Shown piece by piece: positions 24,851 to 35,837 of a stretch of DNA of 64,000 bases. Below the pieces are notes generated by a model that was not told the origin of the DNA, did not search any database, and saw only the letters and a program-made list of their open reading frames with translations. The stretch comes from Malania oleifera (lineage: Eukaryota > Streptophyta > Magnoliopsida > Santalales > Ximeniaceae): contig NC_080419.1 of NCBI RefSeq assembly GCF_029873635.1, positions 61,623,040-61,687,039 of the forward strand, in the 5' to 3' direction. The position numbers were made by a program, and so were the translations under genes. The first letter of the stretch is position 1. Each line of letters begins with the position of its first letter.

Positions 24851-25532
24851 CATATCATTCTGAAAATAATCAATTATCATGTACTTATCAAAATCATCAT
24901 AATATACTATATCTTTTCATAACTCCTGAAAACATGCTTTATTCGTAAAATTTGTCATATTACTTTTCATGAAAAATAACATTCATGCCACACAAGTTGA
25001 ATAATTCAATACATTTCATTCTAAAATCACATTTTCCGTATAATAGCAGTATTTTCCCAATAACATACATTTTTCTCAATAATATCCAAATATCAAGCAT
25101 GTTTTCCTAAAAATTAATTTGTCGATAAATAATAATAATACTTGTGAAAAATAACTGTTTTAGTTTATTCTTTTACCTGACAACTAAAAAGCCCCCGTGA
25201 ATTCCTGGACTCATACCCGTAGGATTTCCTGATCAATACCCTGAAAATGAAAACTCCCAGTACTAAATTTCAGTATTTTCACGTGAATATCAACTACAGT
25301 AAAACCAAATTCGGCATAAAAAGTCTTACCTTGATTCGGGGACAAATTTCGACTTGCTCCCACCAACGATCCGCTCCGGTAAAAATGGAGAGAACTTCTT
25401 CAGGAGCATCGTGGTGGCTTTAGATCGTCGAACCGGCGAAAATCCGACCTGAAATCGAGGAGAGAGGAACCGTAGAGAAGAGAGAGGGAGTGAGAGATTT
25501 CTAATTTTCTACAATTAAATTCGAGTTTTAGG

Positions 25533-25740
25533 CTATTTATAGAGCCGGATTCGACGACGAGACATGTCACCTCATTGACGAGTCCTGTAGATAGTTCGTC
25601 GACGAACCTGCACCCTCGTCGATGAATTTCAGAGTTCCAAAAATTATCTCTCGGTATCTTCTCATCAACGAAACTTGTTTTCGTCAACGAGGCCCTCTTG
25701 TACCCTCGTCGACGAATCCCTTGTGTTCATCGACGAGGAC
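25533..25740 (-). promoter_or_regulatory. LTR promoter: TATA box with upstream TTCGTCGACGAA array
   Basis: Minus-strand TATA CTATAAATAG at about 25534-25543. Upstream (25550-25735) are about eight copies or near-copies of the palindrome TCGTCGACGA, for example 25594-25607 and 25705-25718. Role inferred from position. Confidence 0.55.
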
Positions 25741-26045
25741 CTGACAAATTCCCTTAGTTATTACTCCCAAAATCGACTGCCTCCTTCTGTTACTATTTCC
25801 ATTTCCCTTTCTTTCTATTATTTAAATGTCATTATTCTCCGGGTCATTACATCGACATCTACTGAGGCTCCTTTATACTAATGAGAATATGAAATCCCCA
25901 CAAACTTGTTGGAGTAAGACCGAGTCCTAAGCCTTGCATTTGTCCAAACTCTCTGGATCCATCACTCAAGAATACACGTCACCTATCCATGCTACTCCCT
26001 TATGGATTTGATCCTCAAAAATTTCTTACTTAGATAAATTTTGCT

Positions 26046-26160
26046 TCATTTCATCCTAAAATCATCATAAAGCACAAAAGTAAGGGAAGAAACATATTTT
26101 AATATACTAAATCATCATAAAGCACAAAAGGAAGGGAGGAAACATATTTCAATATACTAA
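26046..26160. repeat. Tandem duplication, two copies of about 55 bp
   Basis: aaatcatcataaagcacaaa starts both copies (about 26050 and about 26106). Confidence 0.85.
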
Positions 26161-27539
26161 ATATTTAAAAGCAAAAGATTGAAGTTATTTAGTGTTACAT
26201 GAACTTACAACTTTACTTGTTGACTCCTCATTAATTGGTCTTCCATCTTTACGCTCCTTATGAGTGTCTATGAATATCACTGCTCGTGATGATTTTACTC
26301 CATTCTTAGCCTAATCAATCATAAAACATAGGAAATAATTAATATGCATACTTTAATATAAGATATCAATTACTTATTTAAAGTTTGAAATCATATCAAA
26401 ATACCTTTTCATCTATGATTCATGCAAAACTTTTGGATCCTACAGTGTGGGGCATTTGTTGTTTTGACTGATTCCATTTGTTTATACCACTACACTTCTA
26501 ACATTACAATAATTGTTAAATTTCATATAAAATATGAACCCCAACATCAATGTATAATATAAAGATGACCACACCTTTGCTTTGTCTAAATGTCAACATA
26601 AGATAAGAGAAGTCCATTGATCCCTTGGGATATATTTAGGCCTATTAGCAAGAAGCTTATTAATAGTTCCATATTTTTCAAAAATATTTAGCCTTCAGCT
26701 CGCATTTGTAATCTTTCCATTTCTTTCCCAATGATCTCAAAACCCATTTTCACCACAAGACTATATTATAAACTTACTCTGTAAAAGAAAACAAAACAAT
26801 TCAATAAGAGAAAAATAACAAATAAGTTACATAAAATATTTTTGCATAAAATATTATCATCATAATTTGCATCAAATCACATTTAGTTTTCTTTGGGAAA
26901 ATTCTCCAATTTGTAAAATGCAAGGGCGTCTAGAGTGAATTCCTTACAATTGTACCTAAAAATTAATCTAACACACCTCCTTATTTTTCCAATGGGTTGC
27001 CCTCTCTTGTTGAAGTGCACACTAATCTTTTCTTCTTCAGGTTGATTCCAGATGTCAGCTAGTATTGTAGTCCCTCACACCCTCCTCTGATTTGAAGAGT
27101 CATAAGGTGTAAAATGTGTGTGTGTGTGTGTGTGTGAAAAATCAAAATGAATCAACATATCACAAATTCAGTTAATATACACAAATTAATGAACTTTTGA
27201 TTTCAAGCTTCAATAAAACAAATTTCATCCAATATAGTTTCTTCGCCTATTTCACAGCAATCAAGTGCATTTCCATTGTTAGAATTTGCATGAAGTGAAA
27301 ATTGTGGAATCCAACTCCCTTCGAGATTGAGCATTGACTGTGAACTTGCATAACCTTCTTCTTTTTGCCATTGTAACCAAAGCTTTATATCAAGGAGTAA
27401 TTTCTTATTTACAATAGAAAAATAAAACTATGTGACACAAAGTGAGCAACGTAAATATAACAATAACTAGAGAATTCATAAAGAAAATCATATTTATAAT
27501 AAACTTTTAACAACAGTCAAACCAAGCACATGAAATGTT

Positions 27540-28260
27540 CCTTTCAAAAAATGCTAAGACATTTGAAACACAAATATAAATAAAATTAGTCTCCATCTGC
27601 CACATTTTTGTTTTCACCATGCTCATTATCTTTACCATCATTTGGAGCTTTAACTTCATGCGTGTCAACCAAAGTTTCTTCGACATCATTTTGAGCCCAA
27701 TAAATGTCATTGTCACATTTTTTTGGTCAATAGTGTGACCCAAGTTATTAAAGGTCTGTTGTTTAGCATCCATGGATAATTCCATGTCAAAGCTATCTCT
27801 CGATTTAGTAACCAATGGAATGAAACATCATGATTTTTACAATCTTGGGAAAAAAAAAAAAAAGACTTGTTGAGCTTGGGATGCAAAGACAAATGGCTCA
27901 TTACTCAAACATTCCCCACAATGTATCAAGTGGGAAAATTTGAGTACGGTAAACCCCAAAGCATCTTTTTTTCACACCTCCACTTTGAGCTATATCAACC
28001 CAATTACATTAAAGAATACAACTTTAAATCTGTCATAATAATTCATTTTAATGATGTCAATCACGTAGTACAGATCATATCCTAACATTGGATGTTGATC
28101 ATTGCTACTTTCGTAGCTTTACGTCTTTGCAATGACCATAACTCCACTATTTTAAATGTTCATATCCTTTTCATACTCATTAGTTCAAAACCAATAGCCA
28201 TTATTCACATCAAAATCTTTAAATCTTCTAGAAATATAATTTAGGCCTTGTGCAAGTGCT
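27540..28260 (-). pseudogene. CACTA DUF4216-like domain
   Basis: The minus strand reads YISRRFKDFDVNNGYWF, then SGVMVIAKT, YYVIDIIKMNYYDRFKVVFF, KKDALGFTVLKF and EPFVFASQAQQVFF. This is the order of the DUF4216 domain next to TNP2 transposases. Stops and shifts are present. An acidic tail follows at 27600-27680. Confidence 0.75.
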
Positions 28261-28399
28261 TTAATATATTTATAATATGGCTATTAGATTGATCATCAAC
28301 CTCCTAAACTAGTTCATAAAAAAAGCATCATTTCAACCTATCAAATCAATATAACAAGAAGAACAACGCCTTATATTTTGCAAAAAGGTATGCAATACT

Positions 28400-29760
28400 T
28401 ACATATTCCCTAAACCACTCATGAAAGGTTTCACTATGCAATCGATCAATCTCATGTTGTCTTAAATGACGACGTCAATGTAATATTTTAACTACAACAA
28501 CATGTTCTCTATGCATATAAACATTATATGCAAGTCATTCACATATAGTTGTAATATATTCACCAATTAAGCTAATTATTGTACACTGACGCTCTAAAAA
28601 TTTCAACTAGATTGCAATCGCAGCTGAAAAACACATAACGGTGTGCTTGATTCCACATTTTCTCATCCAATTAAATTCTTTCAATTCTCCTTTATGGTCA
28701 CCTTATATTTGGGAAAAGCTGGGATCATTGCACTACTCTAGGTTTTTTGTCATCGTTAGTCCTACTGAACCAGTTGGATCATATGACGCACCTCAAATAT
28801 TAGGAACAAAATGCTAAACACTTATTTGCAAGGTAAGCTTCTGCTATTGAACCCTCTGGTAACACTCGATTATGCACATTGGATTTTAAAGTGGAAAAAT
28901 ACCTAAATTAAGAAATAATAAATGAATACATTGAACTATTAATGTGTGAGATATGTAATATTATAATAGAACATCAAAGTTAAAATTTTATAGAAACATC
29001 CATCTATAGTGCACTAGCCCTGTAACTTTAGCCTCAGAAGCTAAACAAGCAACCTTTGCTTCCATCCATGTTGCAAAGAATTGTTACAACCTCTGCTTCA
29101 AGCACCTCAAGCTCATGTACTTAAAAGCTTTCCCATATAATGCTCAAAAGAACCCATAAAGCTCTATTAATACAGAGCTAACTTTATCAGGCAAGATTCC
29201 TTATAATGCAAGTGGAAGAAGTTATTGCATTAACACATGATAGTAATGAATCTTAAGCCCTAATAATTTTTGTTGTCCACAAGTACAATAGGAAATATAT
29301 GATGCATAATGATCTAGAAATTTAACATTCTCCAATACTTTATAAAAAAAAAAAATTCTTGTTTGGAGCTATGGTAAAGCAAGTAGGAGGGAGATATGTT
29401 CTTTCTGAGTCTCACTTTTGAGGCCATACTTTTTTTCTTATCTTTATCTATTACTAATCACGACGAGTGCTTATATTGTCTTTTGACTTCTTATCAATAT
29501 TTACTAAAATATTGAAAATATTATCACATAAATTCTTCTCAATATGCATTACATCAAGATTGTGACATATGAGGTTATGCTTCCAATAAGGAAGCTGGAA
29601 GAAAATACTCTTCTCTTTCCAAGTACATTTGCTCGAAAGAACCCACAAAGCTCAATTAATACAGAGTTGACTTTATCAGGCAAGGTTCCTTGCAATGCAA
29701 GTGGAAAAAGTTATTGCATTAACACATGACAATCATGACTCTTAAGCCCTAAAAATTTTT
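28400..29760 (-). pseudogene. CACTA TNP2 transposase with DUF4218-like part
   Basis: 29454-29648 reads FFQLPYWKHNLICHNLDVMH then IEKNLCDNIFNILVNI, the highly conserved TNP2 signature. Downstream are LPDKVSSVLIEL (near 29170), HELEVLEAEV (29090-29120) and VHNRVLPEGSIAEAYL (28830-28880), the DUF4218 signature. Multiple stops make it non-functional. Confidence 0.85.
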
Positions 29761-29815
29761 GTTGACCACAAATACAATATGAAATATATAATGCATAATG
29801 ATCTAGAAATTTTGT
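29166..29815. repeat. Direct duplication of about 150 bp within TNP2
   Basis: 29166-29320 and 29663-29815 match closely (both contain ttattgcattaacacatga and end aatgatctagaaatt). The second copy ends exactly where the inverted-repeat element begins. Confidence 0.8.
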
Positions 29816-30410
29816 TGGCTTAACAAGGCTTACGAATCTTATTTTGATGATAACAAATCAAGGGAATTTAACATGTTTTGGTTAAAGTGATGATGTTTCA
29901 GGAATCAAGCATATGAGTTCAAGATCAAGTGATCACCAATTGAATTGAAAGTTTACATTTCAAAGACAAATGGTCAAATGAAAGCTTAAATGATCAAAGA
30001 TAGACCAATTTGATGCAAGCTTAAATATCCTTTTTCATTCCAAAAATGATTTTAACCTTTTGAAATAACTTTTTGACCTTGTAAAAACATTTTCCAAGAT
30101 TTTAAAAAGTATCTAAGGTCCAATTAAGTAACCTAAGAGCTTCATAACATAAGTTAATTGAGATGTACTTACATGAATTCCTAATTGCAATTACATAATC
30201 AAAATTTTAGGTCTTCATGTCCTTAAGCTTGGTCTTCATCCAAGTTTCATGTTATTAGCCATAGATGATCGTCGTGTATAATCATGACTTTCCATTTTGC
30301 ATCTTCCATTGTACTTTTATACTGTAATACCTGTATACACACTTAATGGTACAATTAAATGCCTTGATTTGTCATTATCAAAATGGGATTACGCCTTGTT
30401 AGGCCAATAA
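29816..30410. mobile_element. Inverted-repeat element of about 590 bp (MITE-like)
   Basis: The left end ttggcttaacaaggcttacg, then attttgatgataacaaatc, recurs on the complement at the right end (30345-30410: ttggcctaacaaggcgtaa, then attttgatgataatgacaa). The arms are about 60 bp with few mismatches. No coding potential. The target duplication is not clear, so an inverted pair of LTR-end fragments is an alternative. Confidence 0.5.
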
Positions 30411-30685
30411 GGCTAGCCATCTGCAGACCACCCAAGTGTAGATGCCTATTATTACCCTTAGGAAACACCACCGGTGGCCTCTAGTTTCTGGCAACACTAT
30501 TCTTCTTCTATGCTCTAGCTGCCATTGCTGCTGTAGGCCCATGCTCGCTATTCAACTCCCAAACCACCACCATTGGCTACCGCAACCTATCATCTCCAGA
30601 AAAACACAAAGCCCTATTTATTTTTTACTTTTTTTGTTTTCAACTTGCATGCTATAGTTTGGCCATGGACGCCCATGGCTGTGCA
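30411..30685. other. Unassigned sequence left of the solo LTR
   Basis: Contains a moderately GC-rich stretch (30450-30600) without a recognisable product. It continues at 31980-32141 once the solo LTR is removed. Confidence 0.4.
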
Positions 30686-31979
30686 TGAAGGGACTTGTGG
30701 AATAACCCTAAGATCCGGCTGTAGTGCATACGGATAACAAAAAAAATAATCTAATCATGCAAACCTTAATTACGTGATTAGGATTATACTTGCGATATCT
30801 GTCTGGTTTGATCCCAAATCTGCAAGTACGAAAACAAGCTCTTGAAGACAAGGAATCTTTTACTGTATTCCTTGAACATGCCTTGATCTTGAGAGAGTGG
30901 GCTCGTAAGCCGTTGTTAGGGCTTTCTTCTCTCATGAAAAATGTCTGCCTATGTGAGAGTTCACTTATCTCTCCCTAGTTGCTGAATGGAGCGCGTGTAT
31001 ATAGGCTACAACAGGGACCTTTGTGGGCAAATATGACTAGGGCTTACCACGTAATTAAGAATTCCTAATCCTACTCGAATTCATCCTTAATTACATTAAT
31101 TATAATTCATACCACTACAAAATTATAATTGCACTCCCTGTCATATTCGAAATTAAATTTCGAGCTCCTATTATTAAATGCTTATTTATCTCCTTACGTA
31201 AAAGATTACAAATACCCATTTATTAAATTAAATTACTAACAATTTAATTAATTGACATATTAATTCCCTGAGACCTTCCACTTAACTTAATTGATGTGGC
31301 AAACTCAAAATCCACCTGCAAGGTTTGACACAATCAAAACTTATAAGCTTCCTCAAGGGGGTATCATCAATCCCGATACCGAGGCGTGGAATCCATCAAT
31401 AATTAATGTTCACCATACACATAATGTCATCACCCAACTCACTGAGTTTTTTGACCCATAAAGAATCTCACTCTTCTATGAATCAAAGTAATAAACACTA
31501 TATGCACGTGTCCAATAAATATATCAGGATTAAGAGCATAAGCACTCATAATAACCATAAGGTATTAATTGTTTTATATAGTCAGTATAAAAACAATTAC
31601 CCCAAGATGATCATGTTCAATACACACACAGTGTACTAGCACAAGATGTTTGAATTGTACCATTCCAAATAGTCAAGACAAACCTATTGAAACCTTGTGC
31701 TACAGTCCTACCAATGGTGTGTCCAATTTCATTTAAGACTGTGAAAAATAAATTAATATTCTATAAGAACTGATGATCTAATCTTCTGTGTATAAGTTGT
31801 ACTCTACACACTAGATCACCTACTATATAGAATAATAGACACACATGCATAATCATTAAATAAATAATGTTAGGCAAACATTGCTCACAAAGATTCTCAT
31901 TAAAATGGAATAACTGAAGTTATTAATAAATACTAAAACCAATTACATTAAACACGTCTTTCAGTATAAATCCCTAACA
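30686..31979 (-). mobile_element. Solo LTR, probably Ty1/copia
   Basis: On the minus strand it starts TGTTAGGGATTTATACTGAA and ends in TTCA. The flanks are gtgca (30681-30685) and gtgcc (31980-31984), four of five bases alike. No internal coding region. The class is judged from the general look of the LTR start. Confidence 0.6.
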
Positions 31980-32141
31980 GTGCCATCCTGGCACTGTCAC
32001 CGTTCTTTGCCCACCTTGCCTCGCCGAAGCACAATGCTCGACATCGTCGTCTCTAACAACCGTTCATCCTCTCTCTCTCTCTACGCTTCCTTTTTCTATA
32101 TGACAAACAAACTACTAAAAAATAACAAATGATAATAAATA

Positions 32142-32153
32142 TGTAACGACCTG

Positions 32154-32195
<42 letters not shown>

Positions 32196-33241
32196 CTATA
32201 AAATTTCACTACTCTAATACCTTCTATTATAAACCATAACATCATCACGGACCAGGTAGGGACCGTGAAACCTGTATGTCCATATACTACCTATGCAGGG
32301 GAAAGCAGGAAGCAAATAACCACATCAAATATATACAATACCAGAGTCAGTATCTCTCCAAAATATACTTACATAACCATTCCCAAAATACCCTCACCTG
32401 AACCTAGGGACTACTCAAAAGTGATTTCCCAAAATACTTACCCTCCAAACAGGACAGTACATCACGGACCAGGTGGTAAATTACTGGGATGAGACAACTC
32501 TCAGTTAGGTGAAATATGCTATTACCAGAGTGTGGCAGATGAGTTACATATATAAATTATACCGATAAAAATTATGAAACTGAGTTAACAGATAAAACAA
32601 TTTATATTGCAATGCACACCTATATAGTTTAAAATGCAATTGTGTTAACTGAACTTTCTACCTATTCATACTGCTAATACTATAATATATCTGTTGTTTA
32701 CTGTAAATCTATATACATATAAATAATTGTGATAATACCCTGGAAAACTGTATGTCATGATTTAACCCCTCATGATAGGGTTGTGTGGTCCATAGGCGAG
32801 ACTTAACACTGGTTGGTCGATCAAGATAAGTCAACTGAACTCTGAAAGTCAGATCAGCCTCCTCAACCCTAACTGACAGGGAGCCTGTCCACAACATAGG
32901 CATGATCGACTACTGAAAAATCCACATATTATATGAGTTATGTGGTTGCACTCTGAACTGAAATAGCAATGGTACCGTGCTCTACTCACTGAATCTGACT
33001 GAATAATTCATCAAGGTCTGATACTATATAATACTGATATTTATAATTATCTTATTGTTTTTACCATGATTTTAGAATGACCATAATATTGTAAAACTGA
33101 TCTGAATAATCTGAATTTCTTACTAAAAATCTGAATATCATGGTTCTGAAGTCATGATAACCTGAAATACTATAAATCATGTTTCTGAATATTCTGTAAA
33201 TTGTCTATCTATATGTATACTGGAAATTTATAATTTTGTAG

Positions 33242-33284
<43 letters not shown>

Positions 33285-34131
33285 CATGATATTTTTAGAA
33301 CTGTATAAATTCTATACTGAATATATATAAACTCATGCCACACACCAAATAAAACTCATGTATTAAAATCTGTAATAATCTACATTCTAACGTATTCAAA
33401 ATCACACCCTGTACTCATATTCAAATGTTATAATTGATACTGATAAAAATTCCTAAATTTGTTAGCATAGCATATTTCCTTTACCTGTCTTATTGAGAAG
33501 CCCACAAACTAACCAAACCTACACCTACAATGTTCCTTGAATAACACCCTGAAATTCACATTTTCCCCAACAAAACTTCAGTATTATCTTACCTAATATA
33601 TTCTCCTCAGTCCAAAAACATCAAATTCCTTATAAAACTTAAAATAACCAACTTACCCAAAATTTGGGATGGTGCCCAAATTGGCCTAACGTACGATCTA
33701 CTCCAGCAGACTTGAAGAGAATCTTCTCAAGGGTAGCATGGTAGCTTCAGATAATCGAACCAGCGGAGAACCGGGCCAAAAATCTAGAGAGAATGAGTGG
33801 AGGATGAAGTTTAGAGAGAGAGAAAAGGAGTTGCATGCGGATTTGCTTGCTGAAATCTGAGTTTGAGCTATTTATACAACTAGCTTTGTCAATGAGGCCA
33901 AGAAGGGAGTTCATCCACGAACTCATAACCTTCGTTGATGAATTTCAAGCCCTGAAATTACCCCTCTCAGTAATCTTTCGTCAACGGGACACATGGTGTG
34001 CGATGAATCCAATAGGGAGTTCGTCGACGAAACCGGAGGGTTCATCAACGAACACTTTTTTTCCCTTTTTTGAATTTCCCTTCTCCTCCTTTCCTTTATT
34101 ATTATTTGCTATAATTTTTCAAGTTTTTACA
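32142..34131 (-). repeat. 3' LTR of gypsy 32142-46521
   Basis: Matches 44640-46521. It starts (minus) TGTAAAAACTTG and ends GTCGTTACA. Contains (ta)n at 32158-32191 and 33248-33281, a TATA box near 33867 and the CpG-palindrome array at 33883-34060. Confidence 0.93.
33857..34062 (-). promoter_or_regulatory. LTR promoter with CpG-palindrome array (3' LTR)
   Basis: Minus TATA TATAAATAG near 33868-33876, with about six copies of TCGTCGACGA-like palindromes upstream in 33883-34060. Most show C-to-T or G-to-A decay. Confidence 0.55.
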
Positions 34132-34144
34132 TTCTTCCCTCCAC
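34132..34144 (-). other. Polypurine tract of gypsy 32142-46521
   Basis: Minus GTGGAGGGAAGAA sits directly before the LTR start and after TTTCGAGGACGAAATTTTTA, the standard end of this group's coding region. Confidence 0.85.
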
Positions 34145-34149
34145 ATAAA

Positions 34150-34860
34150 AATTTCGTCCTCGAAATTTACTATCTGTATTGAACACCATCTTTTGAAAAA
34201 AATGGCTACTTATTTTATTGCTTACCCTCACTCATGGCGGATGGTTACATTCAGGGTCCTGGGAGATTACAATTACACATAAAATAAAATTCTCTCACAA
34301 CCAGAATACTATCTATTAACAAAACCTATTATGTATACTGACTATCCTATACAAAAGAAATTTAACATACTTACTTGTATCTTTTCCTAATTACTATCAA
34401 TCCCCACTAAAAAGGTGCGAGTATTTTTGTCGTATTTCTTTTTCAAGTTCCCAAGAAACTTCTTCCACCTCATGATTCCTCTACAAGACTTTTACTAATG
34501 GTATTTTCTTACTGCATAATTCATGTTCCTTCCTGTCCAGAATCTGCACTTGGGTTTTCTCATAAGCCAAGGTATCCCTGAGTTCTATCTCTGCATAATT
34601 GACCATGTGGGAAGGATCTAGGACGTACATACTTCCTCAGCTTGGAAATATGAAATACATCATGTATTTTAGACAAAGTTGGTGGTAGAGCTAGCCTGTA
34701 GGCAACTAACCCCACTCTCTTAAGTATCTCGAATGAGCTAATGTACCTAGGGCTTAGCTTACCCTTTTTCCTAAATCTCATAATTCCTCTCAATGGAGCT
34801 ACCTTCAAAAATACCCAATCTCCCATATCAAACTCTAACTCTGACGGCAAGTATCTACAT
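34150..34860 (-). pseudogene. Gypsy integrase C-terminus and chromodomain-like tail
   Basis: 34560-34850 reads [35 protein letters not shown] and [13 protein letters not shown]. Beyond a stop, the minus strand gives QILDRKEHELCSKKIPLVKV and EEVSWELE, the chromodomain pattern of plant chromoviruses. Confidence 0.8.
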
Positions 34861-35837
34861 AACTTTTCTGCCGACTCTTAGCTGCACTAATTCTGTCTTT
34901 AATTAGTTAGACTTTAATGTATGCCTGTTGCACCAATTTTGGTCCCAAAACTCACCTCTCACCCACTTCATCCTAGTACAGTGGAGAACGACACCTCCTA
35001 CCATACGCCTCGTATGGTGCTATGTCGATGCTGACTTGATAACTATTATTATATGCGAATTCCACCAGTGGCAGATATTGGGTCCAGCTACCCCCAAAAT
35101 CTAGCACATAAGCTCGTAACATATCCTTAAGTATCTAAATTGTTCTCTCAGTCTGCCCATCAGTCTGAGGATGAAAAGTTGTGCTGAATGCTAACTGTGT
35201 TCCCATAGCCTCCTAAAAGCCCTTCCAAAATTGTGAAGTAAATTGGGGATCTCGGTATGAGACTATAGATACCGGCACACCGTGGGCGCGAACTACCTCC
35301 TAAATATACAGCTCTGCTAGCATGTCCATAGAATAGCTGAATTTAATAGGGATAAAGTAAGTGGTCTTCGTCAACCGATCTACGACCACCCAAATAGCAT
35401 TTGTCCCTATTGTGCTGGCGGTAGCCCTGCAACAAAATCCATAGAGACGTGGTCCCATTTCCACTCAGGGATGTAGAGTGGCTGCAACTGCCCCACGGGT
35501 CTCTGGTGCTCACCCTTTATCTGCTGGCACGTCAAATACTACTTCACGAATTCAACAATATCCATTTTCATGCTGCTCTACCAAAAGGATTCCAATAGAT
35601 CCTGATACATTTTAGTACTATCTGGATGTACGGTATATAGAGATCTGTGTGCCGCTTCTATAATAGTCCTCTAATCTTAGCATCTGTAGGAACACAAAGT
35701 CTGATATGGAACCGCAGGGCTCCGTTATCTGATATGCTGAAATCCTCCTCCTGTTCGTCTTGCACCTTCTCTATCAACTCTGTTAATTCTGCGTTATTCT
35801 TCTAAGCGGCTTTAACTCTTTTTTGCAAAGTAGGTTG
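34860..35837 (-). pseudogene. Gypsy integrase: zinc finger and core
   Basis: The minus strand gives [75 protein letters not shown] and VEFAYNNSYQVSIDIAPYEA. The core shows D, D and E positions with scattered stops. Confidence 0.9.

Larger units (their letters stand above)
23786..25851 (-). mobile_element. Solo LTR, Ty3/gypsy type
   Basis: On the minus strand it starts TGTAATGACCCGGAGAA and ends GGTCGTCACA. It is flanked by tcaac (23781-23785) and tcgac (25852-25856); the single difference fits C-to-T decay at CpG. No internal region remains. It is related to the LTR at 40900-43225. The CACTA frame resumes on either side. It contains a CpG-palindrome array, a TATA box and a minisatellite. Confidence 0.85.
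23560..27080 (-). pseudogene. CACTA Transposase_24-like (second ORF), split by solo LTR
   Basis: Minus-strand islands appear in order. 26880-27010 gives STREGNPLEK and LGTIVRNSL...PLHFTNWRIFPKKTK, matching the plant Transposase_24 pattern. 26400-26470 gives MPHTVGSKSFA. 25880-26040 has DQIHKGVAWIGDVYS. After the solo LTR, 23630-23780 gives a coiled-coil-like tail with EERNAKELNFMKGHHAKELN. Stops are frequent. Confidence 0.65.
22058..29815 (-). mobile_element. Decayed CACTA (En/Spm) DNA transposon, one end seen
   Basis: The left terminus CACTACTACATAATACG is followed by subterminal gcggcaatta repeats (22100-22260), typical of CACTA elements. The minus strand then carries, 5' to 3', TNP2-type transposase pieces (28400-29760), a DUF4216-like region (27540-28260) and a Transposase_24-like protein (23560-27080). 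All are broken by stops. A solo LTR interrupts it at 23786-25851. The matching right terminus is not in view, and 29816 onward is another element. Confidence 0.8.

Noticed and set aside
28734..28752. CACTACTCTAGG resembling a second CACTA terminus
   Set aside because: It lies inside the minus-strand TNP2/DUF4218 reading and lacks the subterminal gcggcaat repeats found at 22058.
28800..28830. Possible start of an independent gene inside the CACTA region
   Set aside because: The frame is the DUF4218 part of the transposase with stops.
30442..30657. Plus-strand ORF in a GC-richer patch
   Set aside because: No domain recognised, and it is split from its flank by the solo LTR; left as unassigned.
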